Counted from the first letter of the stretch, positions 7,532 through 13,583 are shown. The stretch is DNA of 21,808 bases from Streptosporangiaceae bacterium (GCA_030040475.1 JASHTQ010000250.1:1-21808), one strand, 5' to 3'. Numbers and translations: made by a program. Notes: generated by a model from the letters alone, not told the origin.

Positions 7532-8470
7532 CGGGGGGACGATGGCGTCGATTTCAGTCAGCTCGTCGGCCGACGGGATCCACTCGGCCGCGGCGGCGTT
7601 GGCCTTGACCTGCTCGGGATTCATCGCGCCCGCGATCACCGAGGAACAGCCCGGCTGGGCGCCCAGGGCGCCGATCGCGATCTCAAGCAGCGTGACCCCG
7701 CGGGCCTGACCCCACGCGATCAGCGCCTCGACGTTGGCCAGCTTCGCCGCGGTGACGTAGCCAGCGCGGCTGGCAAGCCTGGTTCCTGACGGCACCGCCT
7801 GGCCCTGCCGGATCTTGCCGGTCAGCAGGCCGTTGGCGAGCGGGAAGAAGGGCAGCACACCCAGGCCGAAGTGCCTGGCCGCGGGGACGACCTCCGCTTC
7901 AGCGCCGCGCTCGAGGAGCGACCAGTGGTTCTGCGCGGATATGAACGGGGTGCGACCGTCCCGTGCAGCCAGGTGCGCGGCATCGGCGAGCTGCCAGCCG
8001 GACAGGTTCGAATGGCCGATGTACCTGACCTTGCCCTCGGACACCAGCTCGTCCAGTGCCGCGACGGTCTCCTCCATCGGGGTCACCGGGTCTGGCGTAT
8101 GCAGCTGGTACAGGTCGATGTGGTCGGTGCGCAGGCGGCGCAGCGACTCGGTGACGGCCCGCCTGATGTAGGAGCGGCCACCCTTCGCCCCCGCCGCGGG
8201 CCCGTACCCCATGTCCATGCCCTGGTGCCCGAACTTGGTCGCCAGCACGACCTGATCGCGCCGCGAGCCAAGGACTTCGCCGAGCGCGCTCTCAGACCCG
8301 CCGCCGTTGCCATAAGTGTCCGAGGTGTCGAACAGGGTGATGCCGGCATCGACGGCCGCGTCCACTACGGCGCGTGTTCCGGCAACGTCAAGGCGGCTGC
8401 CGAAGTTGTTGCAGCCGAGCCCGACGGCCGACACCAGCAGACCCGATCGACCAAGCGGCAGGTAGCGCAT
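7523..8470 (-). CDS. Aldo/keto reductase
   Basis: A 315-residue NADPH-dependent oxidoreductase with the (alpha/beta)8 aldo/keto reductase fold. The catalytic tetrad is complete: Asp48 (LFDTSDTYG), Tyr53, Lys79 (LATKFG) and His124 (YQLHTPDP). The family motif GKVRYIGHSNLSGWQ and the cofactor region near IAIGALGAQPGCSSVIAGAMNPEQV are present. It resembles the YajO/Tas or potassium-channel beta-subunit-like branch acting on small aldehydes and ketones. The start ATG 8470 begins directly with the conserved MRYLPLGRSGLLVSAVGLG. It diverges from the XRE regulator gene over 634 bp. The substrate cannot be predicted. Confidence 0.96.
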   Translation of the reverse strand: MRYLPLGRSGLLVSAVGLGCNNFGSRLDVAGTRAVVDAAVDAGITLFDTSDTYGNGGGSESALGEVLGSRRDQVVLATKFGHQGMDMGYGPAAGAKGGRSYIRRAVTESLRRLRTDHIDLYQLHTPDPVTPMEETVAALDELVSEGKVRYIGHSNLSGWQLADAAHLAARDGRTPFISAQNHWSLLERGAEAEVVPAARHFGLGVLPFFPLANGLLTGKIRQGQAVPSGTRLASRAGYVTAAKLANVEALIAWGQARGVTLLEIAIGALGAQPGCSSVIAGAMNPEQVKANAAAAEWIPSADELTEIDAIVPPPA

Positions 8471-8664
8471 GAGCCCATCCTAGAGGCCCCTTGATCATCT
8501 TGAGCCCCGGCCGCCGCCGCTCCGGCCCGCGGGTACGCAGGTCACAGGGGTAGTAGCGCGGTTAATTCCGGGCGGCCGCTGGTGCCCGGCAAATGGCAAG
8601 CAGCCCGGCGGCCCTTTGCAGAGAGCGGTGCGTAATTGCGATTCACAACGTGAGAAGCAATCGT

Positions 8665-8677
8665 ACGCACTTGCGTG
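8665..8677. promoter_or_regulatory. Palindromic site ACGCACTTGCGTG (copy 1)
   Basis: ACGCA and TGCGT arms around CT. The identical 13 bases recur at 11503-11515, and a close relative lies at 9052-9064. All three lie in intergenic regions next to XRE-DUF5753 genes, so an XRE operator is likely; this is an inference. Confidence 0.5.
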
Positions 8678-8722
8678 GCTCAGCAAAAACTGTCCGGAAT
8701 GTCCGCCCCCTGATGGCGCCTG

Positions 8723-8924
8723 GGCGAGCGCCCGCTCGCCGCTCGCCCGGCGCGCCCGACCTGGCGTGGCCGACCTGGCGTGGCCGCGGATCTGCGCAGG
8801 CCAGATGGCATGTTGACGATGGATGCCCGAGCATTTCAGCGGGCCGACCGACCCGGGCACCGGGCCGCCGGCCCGGCTATAACCAGCCGGGCGGCCCGCC
8901 GATCCGGCCGAAGATAAACGGCCG
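8723..8924. repeat. Cluster of GC-rich hairpins and a 14-bp tandem duplication
   Basis: GGCGAGC-gccc-GCTCGCC lies at 8723-8740. Two tandem copies of GACCTGGCGTGGCC follow at 8758-8785. CCGGGCC-gcc-GGCCCGG is at 8860-8876 and CGGCCG-aagataaa-CGGCCG at 8905-8924. None has a T tract. They may be structured leader RNA or degenerate palindromic repeats. Confidence 0.55.
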
Positions 8925-8938
8925 TCGGTGATCGCGGT

Positions 8939-8954
8939 TGGACAGAAGTGTCCA
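8939..8954. promoter_or_regulatory. 16-bp inverted repeat upstream of the first XRE gene
   Basis: TGGACA-gaag-TGTCCA, perfect 6-bp arms with a 4-bp spacer, 150 bp upstream of the XRE start. The same 6-4-6 layout, with other half-sites, occurs at 11724-11739. A dimeric regulator site is plausible. Confidence 0.4.
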
Positions 8955-9051
8955 GCTCGGCCGGGGCCTGGCAGCCAATATTGGGGGTGGCGCAAAATCA
9001 CCCGTCGGATATCATCACGTTTACCGGAGTAGTAGAGTGGCAGCGCATTCT

Positions 9052-9064
9052 ACGCAATTGCGAG
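9052..9064. promoter_or_regulatory. Palindromic site ACGCAATTGCGAG (copy 2), probable XRE autoregulatory operator
   Basis: The core CGCAATTGCG is a perfect 10-bp palindrome. It differs from copies 1 and 3 at two of thirteen bases. It lies about 40 bp before the XRE start codon, where a bound repressor would block transcription. Confidence 0.5.
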
Positions 9065-9104
9065 ACACAATTCCGTGGCTGGGGAGGGGGATCAAGGAGG
9101 GGTC

Positions 9105-9965
9105 ATGCCGGAGCCGACAGAGGGGCCGACCGTCCTGCGTATCTTGCTGGGCGGCCAGCTGCGACGGCTCAGGGAGAGCAGGGGGATTACCGCGCAGGCC
9201 GCGGCGAAGGCGATCCGCGGGTCGGAGTCCAAGATCAGCCGCATCGAGCTTGGCAGGAACGCGATCAGGGAGATCGACGTCCTTGACCTGCTCACCTTCT
9301 ACGGCGTCGGCGCGGTCGAGAGAGAACAGCTGCTGAACCTCGCCGAGCAGGCCAACCGGCCCGGCTGGTGGCACAGGTTCAACGACATCCTGCCCGACTG
9401 GTTCCAGGCCTACGTCGGGATGGAGGAGGCCGCGACCTCGATCCGGGTCTACGAGCCGCAGTTCATACCGGGCCTGCTGCAGACCCCGAGATACACGGCC
9501 GCGGTGCTGACCATGTGCGACATTCCCATCGGCGAGGCGGAACGGCACGTCATCCTCCGCAAGGAGCGGCAGCGCAGGTTCACCGAGGGGCGAGTCAAGC
9601 TCTGGGCGGTCATCGAGGAAACCGCGCTGCGGCGGCCGATAGGAAGCAAGGAGATCCTGCTCGACCAGCTCCGCTACCTGCTCGGCCTCACCGACATGCC
9701 GAACCTCACCTTGCAGATCATCCCGTTCGGCCGCGGTGGCCATGCCGTGCCGAGCGGGTTCACCATCCTGCGCTTCGGCGAGGCCGACCTTCAGGACGTG
9801 GCGTACCTGGAGCACCTGACCAGCGCCCTGTACTTCGACAAGAAGGCCGACGTCGACCGGTATCTGCTGGCAATGGAGCGACTCAGCATCGTCAGCGCCA
9901 AACCGGGCGAGACGCCGGGCATCATCTCCGCGATCATCAAGCAGCTCGAGGACGAGCTGGAATAG
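9105..9965 (+). CDS. XRE-family regulator with DUF5753 domain (WhiJ-like)
   Basis: A 286-residue DNA-binding regulator. The helix-turn-helix covers about residues 11-67 (LGGQLRRLRESRGITAQAAA, then GSESKISRIELGR). The DUF5753 domain follows from about 95 to 280, with its hallmark VYEPQFIPGLLQTPRYTAAVL near 115-135. ATG 9105 was chosen for the strong AAGGAGG at 9094-9100; an upstream ATG at 9075 lacks one. Proteins of this architecture (WhiJ-like in Streptomyces) usually lie beside a DUF397 gene and control development or antibiotic production. Here no DUF397 gene follows. The next genes are on the opposite strand and belong to a second XRE regulator, so this one is unpaired or shares that partner. 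Autoregulation is likely. Confidence 0.94.
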   Translation: MPEPTEGPTVLRILLGGQLRRLRESRGITAQAAAKAIRGSESKISRIELGRNAIREIDVLDLLTFYGVGAVEREQLLNLAEQANRPGWWHRFNDILPDWFQAYVGMEEAATSIRVYEPQFIPGLLQTPRYTAAVLTMCDIPIGEAERHVILRKERQRRFTEGRVKLWAVIEETALRRPIGSKEILLDQLRYLLGLTDMPNLTLQIIPFGRGGHAVPSGFTILRFGEADLQDVAYLEHLTSALYFDKKADVDRYLLAMERLSIVSAKPGETPGIISAIIKQLEDELE

Positions 9966-10035
9966 GCAGGCTGACAGGCGCCGGAGGCGCTGGCACCTGA
10001 CGACCCGGCTGCGGCGGGCGCTGGCCGGGCATGGC

Positions 10036-10068
10036 GAGGGCGGTGGGCCTGTCCGGACCACCGCCCTC
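10036..10068. terminator. Strong stem-loop between convergent XRE and DUF397 genes
   Basis: GAGGGCGGTGG (10036-10046) and CCACCGCCCTC (10058-10068) form a perfect 11-bp stem with an 11-base loop, 70 bp after the first XRE stop. It is followed by a C-rich tract rather than T residues, as is common in actinomycete terminators. It could serve both strands. Confidence 0.65.
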
Positions 10069-10173
10069 TGCCCCTCCCCCCAGACATCGGCCCCCCCGGT
10101 CAAGTTCCGGGGACTCCTGAGACCGTGGGTGACGGGCAGGGCTCGTGTGGGGTAGGTGCGCCCCGCCCGTCTC

Positions 10174-10198
10174 CCGATCCGCCGGCGCTCAGGATCGG
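10174..10198 (-). terminator. Stem-loop downstream of the DUF397 gene
   Basis: CCGATCC and GGATCGG form a 7-bp stem with an 11-base loop, 6 bp beyond the DUF397 stop. A wider pair, GACGGGC (10131-10137) with GCCCGTC (10165-10171), follows. It is probably the terminator for the minus-strand XRE-DUF397 transcript. Confidence 0.5.
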
Positions 10199-10204
10199 CC
10201 GACG

Positions 10205-10414
10205 CTAAGCCTGAGGAAGGTCAAACTCGCCGTTCTTGGCACCGATGAGGAAGCATTCCCATTCGTGCCTGTTGAAGTAGTGGGGCGTCTTGCCGCGGTC
10301 CTTTGAATCGCGGAGCGCGATACCCCCCTCGGGCAGGTGCGCTATCTCCACGCAGCCTGCTGCACTGCTTGCGCTGCTCTTAAACCAGCGCAGTCCAGTT
10401 GATTCGGTATCCAT
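10205..10414 (-). CDS. DUF397 protein (BldB-like)
   Basis: A 69-residue protein matching the DUF397 pattern: WFKSSAS near the start, then CVEIAHLPEGGIALRDSKD, and a C-terminal HEWECFLIGAKNGEFDL. DUF397 includes Streptomyces BldB and the small partners of WhiJ-like XRE regulators. These form dimers and are thought to modulate the cognate DNA-binding protein. The start ATG 10414 is preceded by a purine-rich GGAAAGGGA. The gene lies 49 bp downstream of the second XRE gene on the same strand, so the two form the classical pair. Two stem-loops follow its stop. It is the only DUF397 gene seen near either XRE regulator. Confidence 0.93.
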   Translation of the reverse strand: MDTESTGLRWFKSSASSAAGCVEIAHLPEGGIALRDSKDRGKTPHYFNRHEWECFLIGAKNGEFDLPQA

Positions 10415-10463
10415 CTAGATTTCCCTTTCCTTTGTTGCGACTTGACCGGAGTTCACGTGATGA

Positions 10464-11318
10464 TCAGCTGAGTTCCCGCGACACCTGCTGAATGAGCTCG
10501 ACTGACGCAACCGGGGACAGCGCCGCTGCACGCATCCGGTCGAAAGCCTCGACGCAAGCCCGTACTTCCCGGTCTTTTTCCAGATAGATCATGCCGCCTA
10601 CGGACTCGGTGTAGGCAACGTCAGAATCGGTTCGCTCGGGAAACTCGAGAATCGCGAACGGCCCGGTCAGCCCGGCGTGCGCGCCCGATGCGAAGGACAG
10701 GATCTGCAAGGTCACGTTCGACCAGCGGCTCGCCTGAACCAGCTGCTCAAGCTGGCGGCGCATGACCGCGCTTCCGCCGACGTTACGCCGGATCGCGCCC
10801 TCGTCCAGGATCAGCCACAGGTCCAGCGGCGGATCCTGGTCGAGCAGCCGCTGCCGCTGCATCCTCAGGTCGACGACCCGCTGGAGCTGCTCCTCGGTGT
10901 CTCGTGGCCGCAGCTCCCGCAGCACCGCCAGCGCGTAGTCGGTGGTCTGCAGCAGGCCATGCACGACGTCGGTTTCGTAGCTGCGCAGCCCCGACGCCTC
11001 CGCCTCCAGGCCCACGTAGATGTCGAACCCGCTCGGCAGCACGTCGTCGTAGATCGACCACCAGCCCTTGCGGTGGCCCTCGCGGGCCATGTCGACGAGC
11101 ACCTTCCGCACGCCCGGATCGTCGACCTGATACTGATCGAGCAGCGCGGACAGGTATGCCGACTTCGTGGGCGCCTTGCCGGTCTCGATGCGCGAGAGCG
11201 TCGAGGGGGCCAGGCCGAGCCGCTCGGCCACCTCTTCGAGCTTGAGCGAGTGCGCCTCGCGCAGCCGCCGGAGTTCGGCGCCGAGTCTGCGCCTACGAAC
11301 GGTCGGGCCTAGGGGCAC
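10464..11318 (-). CDS. XRE-family regulator with DUF5753 domain, paired with DUF397
   Basis: A 284-residue regulator with the same architecture as the plus-strand one. The helix-turn-helix lies at about 11-66 (LGAELRRLREAHSLKLEEVAERLG, then APSTLSRIETGK) and DUF5753 at about 90-280. The usual GLLQT motif is present, but the residue before it is His (VVHGLLQT) where most members, including the neighbour, have Pro. The start is GTG 11318-11316 with GGGGAGG about 12 bases upstream. It is followed by the DUF397 gene in one transcript. The two XRE proteins are clearly different in sequence, so this is not a recent duplication. Likely role: ligand- or partner-controlled repressor or activator of its own operon and perhaps of the divergent HATPase gene. 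Confidence 0.94.
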   Translation of the reverse strand: MPLGPTVRRRRLGAELRRLREAHSLKLEEVAERLGLAPSTLSRIETGKAPTKSAYLSALLDQYQVDDPGVRKVLVDMAREGHRKGWWSIYDDVLPSGFDIYVGLEAEASGLRSYETDVVHGLLQTTDYALAVLRELRPRDTEEQLQRVVDLRMQRQRLLDQDPPLDLWLILDEGAIRRNVGGSAVMRRQLEQLVQASRWSNVTLQILSFASGAHAGLTGPFAILEFPERTDSDVAYTESVGGMIYLEKDREVRACVEAFDRMRAAALSPVASVELIQQVSRELS

Positions 11319-11460
11319 CAGAAGCTCACCTCCCCAAACGGCTCAGGGGCCCGTGCTCTGTGCGATCCACCCGACCCTTGACCCACCATGTCATGCCGGA
11401 ACGTAACCAGATCGCTCCGCTTCGTCCCAGACAAGCAGTACGATACAGCACCGAGGGCCA

Positions 11461-11488
11461 AGATGAAATCCCAAGCGGGATTTCATCT
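11461..11488. promoter_or_regulatory. Perfect 28-bp palindrome (12-4-12)
   Basis: AGATGAAATCCC and GGGATTTCATCT around AAGC, with no mismatch. It is 143 bp upstream of the second XRE start and 465 bp upstream of the HATPase start. The length suits either a high-affinity dimer or tetramer operator or an RNA hairpin; no T tract follows on either strand. Confidence 0.7.
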
Positions 11489-11501
11489 GAGGAATTTTCG
11501 C

Positions 11502-11515
11502 CACGCACTTGCGTG
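11502..11515. promoter_or_regulatory. Palindromic site with core ACGCACTTGCGTG (copy 3)
   Basis: CACGCA-CT-TGCGTG. Thirteen bases (11503-11515) are identical to 8665-8677 upstream of the other XRE gene. It lies 14 bases from the 28-bp palindrome. Shared binding by one XRE regulator is inferred. Confidence 0.5.
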
Positions 11516-11723
11516 CAGGCACCCGGTGGGCTCATCATCGGTTTGATGCTAGCCCGCAGCCATTCGATCTAAAGGTGTACAAAACCGGACAATTCGCGAG
11601 AGTAGGACATCGGCGTATTTGGCCAGATTTGTCCAATCTGTTGTCATGCGCAGGGTGACAGCCGCAGTACAGCAGGGAGGTTCGATATACGTTTTGGCGG
11701 CGACTGGTCAGCTCTAGTGCTTA

Positions 11724-11739
11724 TGTCACTGCTGTGACA
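11724..11739. promoter_or_regulatory. 16-bp inverted repeat TGTCAC-N4-GTGACA
   Basis: Perfect 6-bp arms with spacer TGCT, 214 bp upstream of the HATPase start. It resembles a symmetric regulator site; the binding protein is unknown. Confidence 0.4.
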
Positions 11740-11773
11740 CAGGGAGCGGACGTAACTGAAAGGGACCGGGAGC

Positions 11774-11878
11774 GTTATGCAATACCGACCCGCGAGGGCA
11801 GGTCTGCTAGGCCTGCGCGAGCGATCGGTGCTGGTGGCGGCCAGGAGCCAGAGCGGCCCTTTGCATAACTTGCATAAC
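11774..11878. repeat. Three copies of TTGCATAAC upstream of the HATPase gene
   Basis: One inverted copy lies at 11774-11782 (GTTATGCAA) and two head-to-tail copies at 11861-11869 and 11870-11878. The inverted copy and the last copy share 11 bases, TTGCATAACGC. Such an AT-rich 9-mer three times in 105 bp of GC-rich DNA suggests binding sites. Confidence 0.65.
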
Positions 11879-11917
11879 GCGAGCTTTCGAATAGAACACC
11901 GAGAGACCGCGAACGAC

Positions 11918-11933
11918 GCAGATCACGATCTGC
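11918..11933. promoter_or_regulatory. 16-bp inverted repeat just before the HATPase ribosome binding site
   Basis: GCAGATC-AC-GATCTGC, a perfect 7-2-7 palindrome ending 19 bases before the ATG. It could be an operator in the 5' untranslated region; the 2-base spacer is too short for a relaxed RNA loop. Confidence 0.45.
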
Positions 11934-11952
11934 AATCTGGGAGGGAGACACT

Positions 11953-12543
11953 ATGGAGACGCCCGCCGACAATTCCCGGCAACCAGGGACCGGCGCCCAG
12001 TGGAGGCCAGGAGCGAGTCCGCGAGCCGCGGTTCTCGGTTCACTCACCATACCCGGAAGCCCCGGACTTGTCCGTGAGGCCAGGGCCTTCGTCGCGCGGA
12101 CGCTCAGCTCCAGCCGGCTCGGCGTGGATGCCGACGCCGCGACCTTACTGACGTCCGAAATCGTCACCAACGCGATACAGCACAGCAGGTCGGGCATCGA
12201 CGGCGGCACCGTCACCGTCGTGGTGATCCAGGTACCGCACGGCATCCTGATCGAGGTTATCGACGACGGCTCGGTGGACACGCCGATCGTGAAGGGCGAC
12301 CTGTACGCGGCCGAAGGTCACGGACTGTATCTGGTCCAGCATCTAGCCGCCCAGTGGGGATATCTCAGGGACCCGGCCAGCACCACGGTCTGGTTCCAAC
12401 TGCCGTCGACCGGCGGCCACCACCAGGTGGCCGAGCAGCCAGGTCCCCCTCGAGGGCAGCAGCAAGAGCCGCCGAAACCCCGGCAGGCCCGGGTAGACCA
12501 GTTGTACGCGGGAACGGTACGCTCCGCGATGTTCTCAGCCTGA
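11953..12543 (+). CDS. ATP-binding protein of the RsbW-like HATPase_c_2 family
   Basis: A 196-residue GHKL-type ATPase of the anti-sigma or serine-kinase class. The N-box is LLTSEIVTNAIQHS with Glu69 and Asn73; the G1 box IDDGS has Asp105 and Gly106; the G2 box EGHGLYLVQHLAAQWG lies at about 121-136. These fit stand-alone RsbW/SpoIIAB-like proteins that are abundant in actinomycetes. The tail after about 155 is Gln/Pro-rich and probably disordered. The start ATG 11953 has a strong GGGAGGGAGA 5 bases upstream. Genes of this type form the third member of WhiJ-like/BldB-like clusters in Streptomyces. Its place here, divergent from the XRE-DUF397 pair, fits that. A sigma factor or anti-anti-sigma partner is not encoded in the window. 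Confidence 0.92.
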   Translation: METPADNSRQPGTGAQWRPGASPRAAVLGSLTIPGSPGLVREARAFVARTLSSSRLGVDADAATLLTSEIVTNAIQHSRSGIDGGTVTVVVIQVPHGILIEVIDDGSVDTPIVKGDLYAAEGHGLYLVQHLAAQWGYLRDPASTTVWFQLPSTGGHHQVAEQPGPPRGQQQEPPKPRQARVDQLYAGTVRSAMFSA

Positions 12544-12549
12544 GGCTGT

Positions 12550-12583
12550 TTCCGCCTGGGGCTGGGTTCCGCCTGGGGCTGGG
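12550..12583. repeat. Two tandem 17-bp repeats in a convergent spacer
   Basis: TTCCGCCTGGGGCTGGG is repeated exactly at 12550-12566 and 12567-12583, then followed by a partial copy. It fills most of the 57 bp between the HATPase stop and the methyltransferase stop. No terminator hairpin was found. Confidence 0.8.
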
Positions 12584-12600
12584 TTTCCGGGCGTCTCTCG

Positions 12601-13371
12601 TTATCCCGGCTTCGTTGCGACCCCGGCCAGGAAGGTGGCCGTGCGCGGCTCAAGGCTGCGTGCCGGGCCGTCGCCGGACCAGGACAGCACCGGAACCACG
12701 CCCGGAGGCACGAGTTCGAGGTCGCCGAAGAAACTCACGATGTCCTCGAGTGAGTGGATGTATATCTGCGCGGCCGTGTACGCCGTGGTGAAGTTGTCTC
12801 CCTCGGACCGGCTGCCGGAACCGACGGAGATGATCATGTAGCTGCCCGGGACCAGCGCCCCGGCGAAGACGGCAGCCACCGCGCGGGCGGTAGGCGCATC
12901 CGCGAAGTGCAGGACGGCGGAGAGGATCACGCATGCTGGTTCGGCCAGGTCGATGAGTTCGGCCAGCGTGGGATCGGCGAGGATCCTCTCCGGGTCGCGC
13001 ATGTCGCCGGGCACGGCGATCACCCCTGGGCTCTTGGCGAGCAGGCTGCGGGCATGCGAGATCACGATCGGGTCGTTGTCCACGTACGCCACTCGCGCTT
13101 GCGGGTCGACGTGCCTGGCGATGTCATGCGTGTTCGTCGCGGTGGGCAGGCCGGCGCCGACGTCGATGAACTGGCGGACGCCGCGGGTTGCCACATAGCT
13201 CACGGCACGCCCGAGGAAGTCCCTGTTCTCCCTGGCCATCTGCGCGGAGACCGGATGGACCGCAAGCATCTTCTCCGCGAGCTCGCGGTCGGCGGCGAAA
13301 TTTTCCTTCCCGCCCAGCCAGTAGTCCCAGACCCTGGCGACGTTCGGCCTGGTCGGGTCGAATGGCTCCAC
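12601..13371 (-). CDS. SAM-dependent methyltransferase, DUF574 (Methyltransf_19) type
   Basis: A 256-residue protein with the actinobacterial DUF574 signature near the N-terminus: RVWDYWLGGKENFAADRE (about 13-30). The SAM-binding motif I is FIDVGAGLPT (68-77), the acidic loop is YVDNDPIV (97-104), and GDMRDPERIL follows near 122-131. The start is GTG 13371-13369 with GGGGGAGGAG 6 bases upstream. The family is numerous in actinomycetes and its substrates are unknown. It ends convergent with the HATPase gene. Genes of this family often occur near XRE-DUF397 loci as far as I recall, but a joint role here is only a guess. Confidence 0.92.
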   Translation of the reverse strand: MEPFDPTRPNVARVWDYWLGGKENFAADRELAEKMLAVHPVSAQMARENRDFLGRAVSYVATRGVRQFIDVGAGLPTATNTHDIARHVDPQARVAYVDNDPIVISHARSLLAKSPGVIAVPGDMRDPERILADPTLAELIDLAEPACVILSAVLHFADAPTARAVAAVFAGALVPGSYMIISVGSGSRSEGDNFTTAYTAAQIYIHSLEDIVSFFGDLELVPPGVVPVLSWSGDGPARSLEPRTATFLAGVATKPG

Positions 13372-13475
13372 CGCTCGCTCCTCCCCCGGTCACATCGCGC
13401 TGCCATTGTCCTGCGCGCAGCCTTCCGCTGACCCTACACCGGACATGACCTCACGCCGAACGCTCCGGGCGCTGC

Positions 13476-13548
13476 GCCGGCCTGTTTCATGATCATGGCC
13501 AGAATTCGGTCATATTCGCGGAAAACTGGCCACGATCATGAGGCCGGC
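13476..13548. repeat. Long imperfect hairpin (7 + 16 bp arms)
   Basis: The left arm is GCCGGCC (13476-13482), then a 4-base bulge, then TCATGATCATGGCCAG (13487-13502). The right arm is CTGGCCACGATCATGA (13526-13541) followed directly by GGCCGGC (13542-13548). The only mismatch is 13495 against 13533. The loop is 23 bases and AT-rich. On the minus strand it begins 36 bases after the DUF5302 stop and could terminate that transcript, or it may be a dispersed palindromic repeat. Confidence 0.75.
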
Positions 13549-13583
13549 GGGAGTTTTGGCCCGGGATGACTTGGCGGGGCTGG

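Larger units (their letters stand above)
8471..9104. other. Large divergent intergenic region rich in palindromes
   Basis: 634 bp between the aldo/keto reductase start and the XRE start. No convincing gene: the open frames on both strands are GC-driven and lack ribosome binding sites. It holds two ACGCA-N2-TGCG sites, TGTCCGGAATGTCCG (8691-8705), a 14-bp tandem duplication, and a cluster of GC hairpins at 8722-8924. It also holds a 16-bp inverted repeat at 8939-8954 and TATCAT (9010-9015), a good -10 without a matching -35. This is far more structure than one simple promoter needs. Confidence 0.6.
11319..11952. other. Large divergent intergenic region with many palindromes and repeats
   Basis: 634 bp between the second XRE gene and the HATPase gene. 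I see no convincing gene. It has AT-richer patches and at least four perfect inverted repeats (11461-11488, 11502-11515, 11724-11739, 11918-11933) plus a 9-bp motif in three copies (11774-11878). CCGGACA at 11586-11592 is the reverse complement of TGTCCGG at 8691-8697. No promoter with both hexamers is convincing. Confidence 0.6.

Noticed and set aside
8003..8020. tRNA-like GGTTCGAAT sequence
   Set aside because: Lies inside the aldo/keto reductase coding region and has no acceptor or anticodon stem around it.
8593..8931. Open frames in the divergent region before the first XRE gene
   Set aside because: Several overlapping frames on both strands, none with a Shine-Dalgarno or a recognisable pattern; explained by GC-rich repeats.
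11777..12151. Possible 124-residue gene with GGGAG before ATG 11777
   Set aside because: Overlaps the well-supported HATPase gene in another frame for 200 bases and has no recognisable sequence; a shorter leader peptide cannot be excluded.
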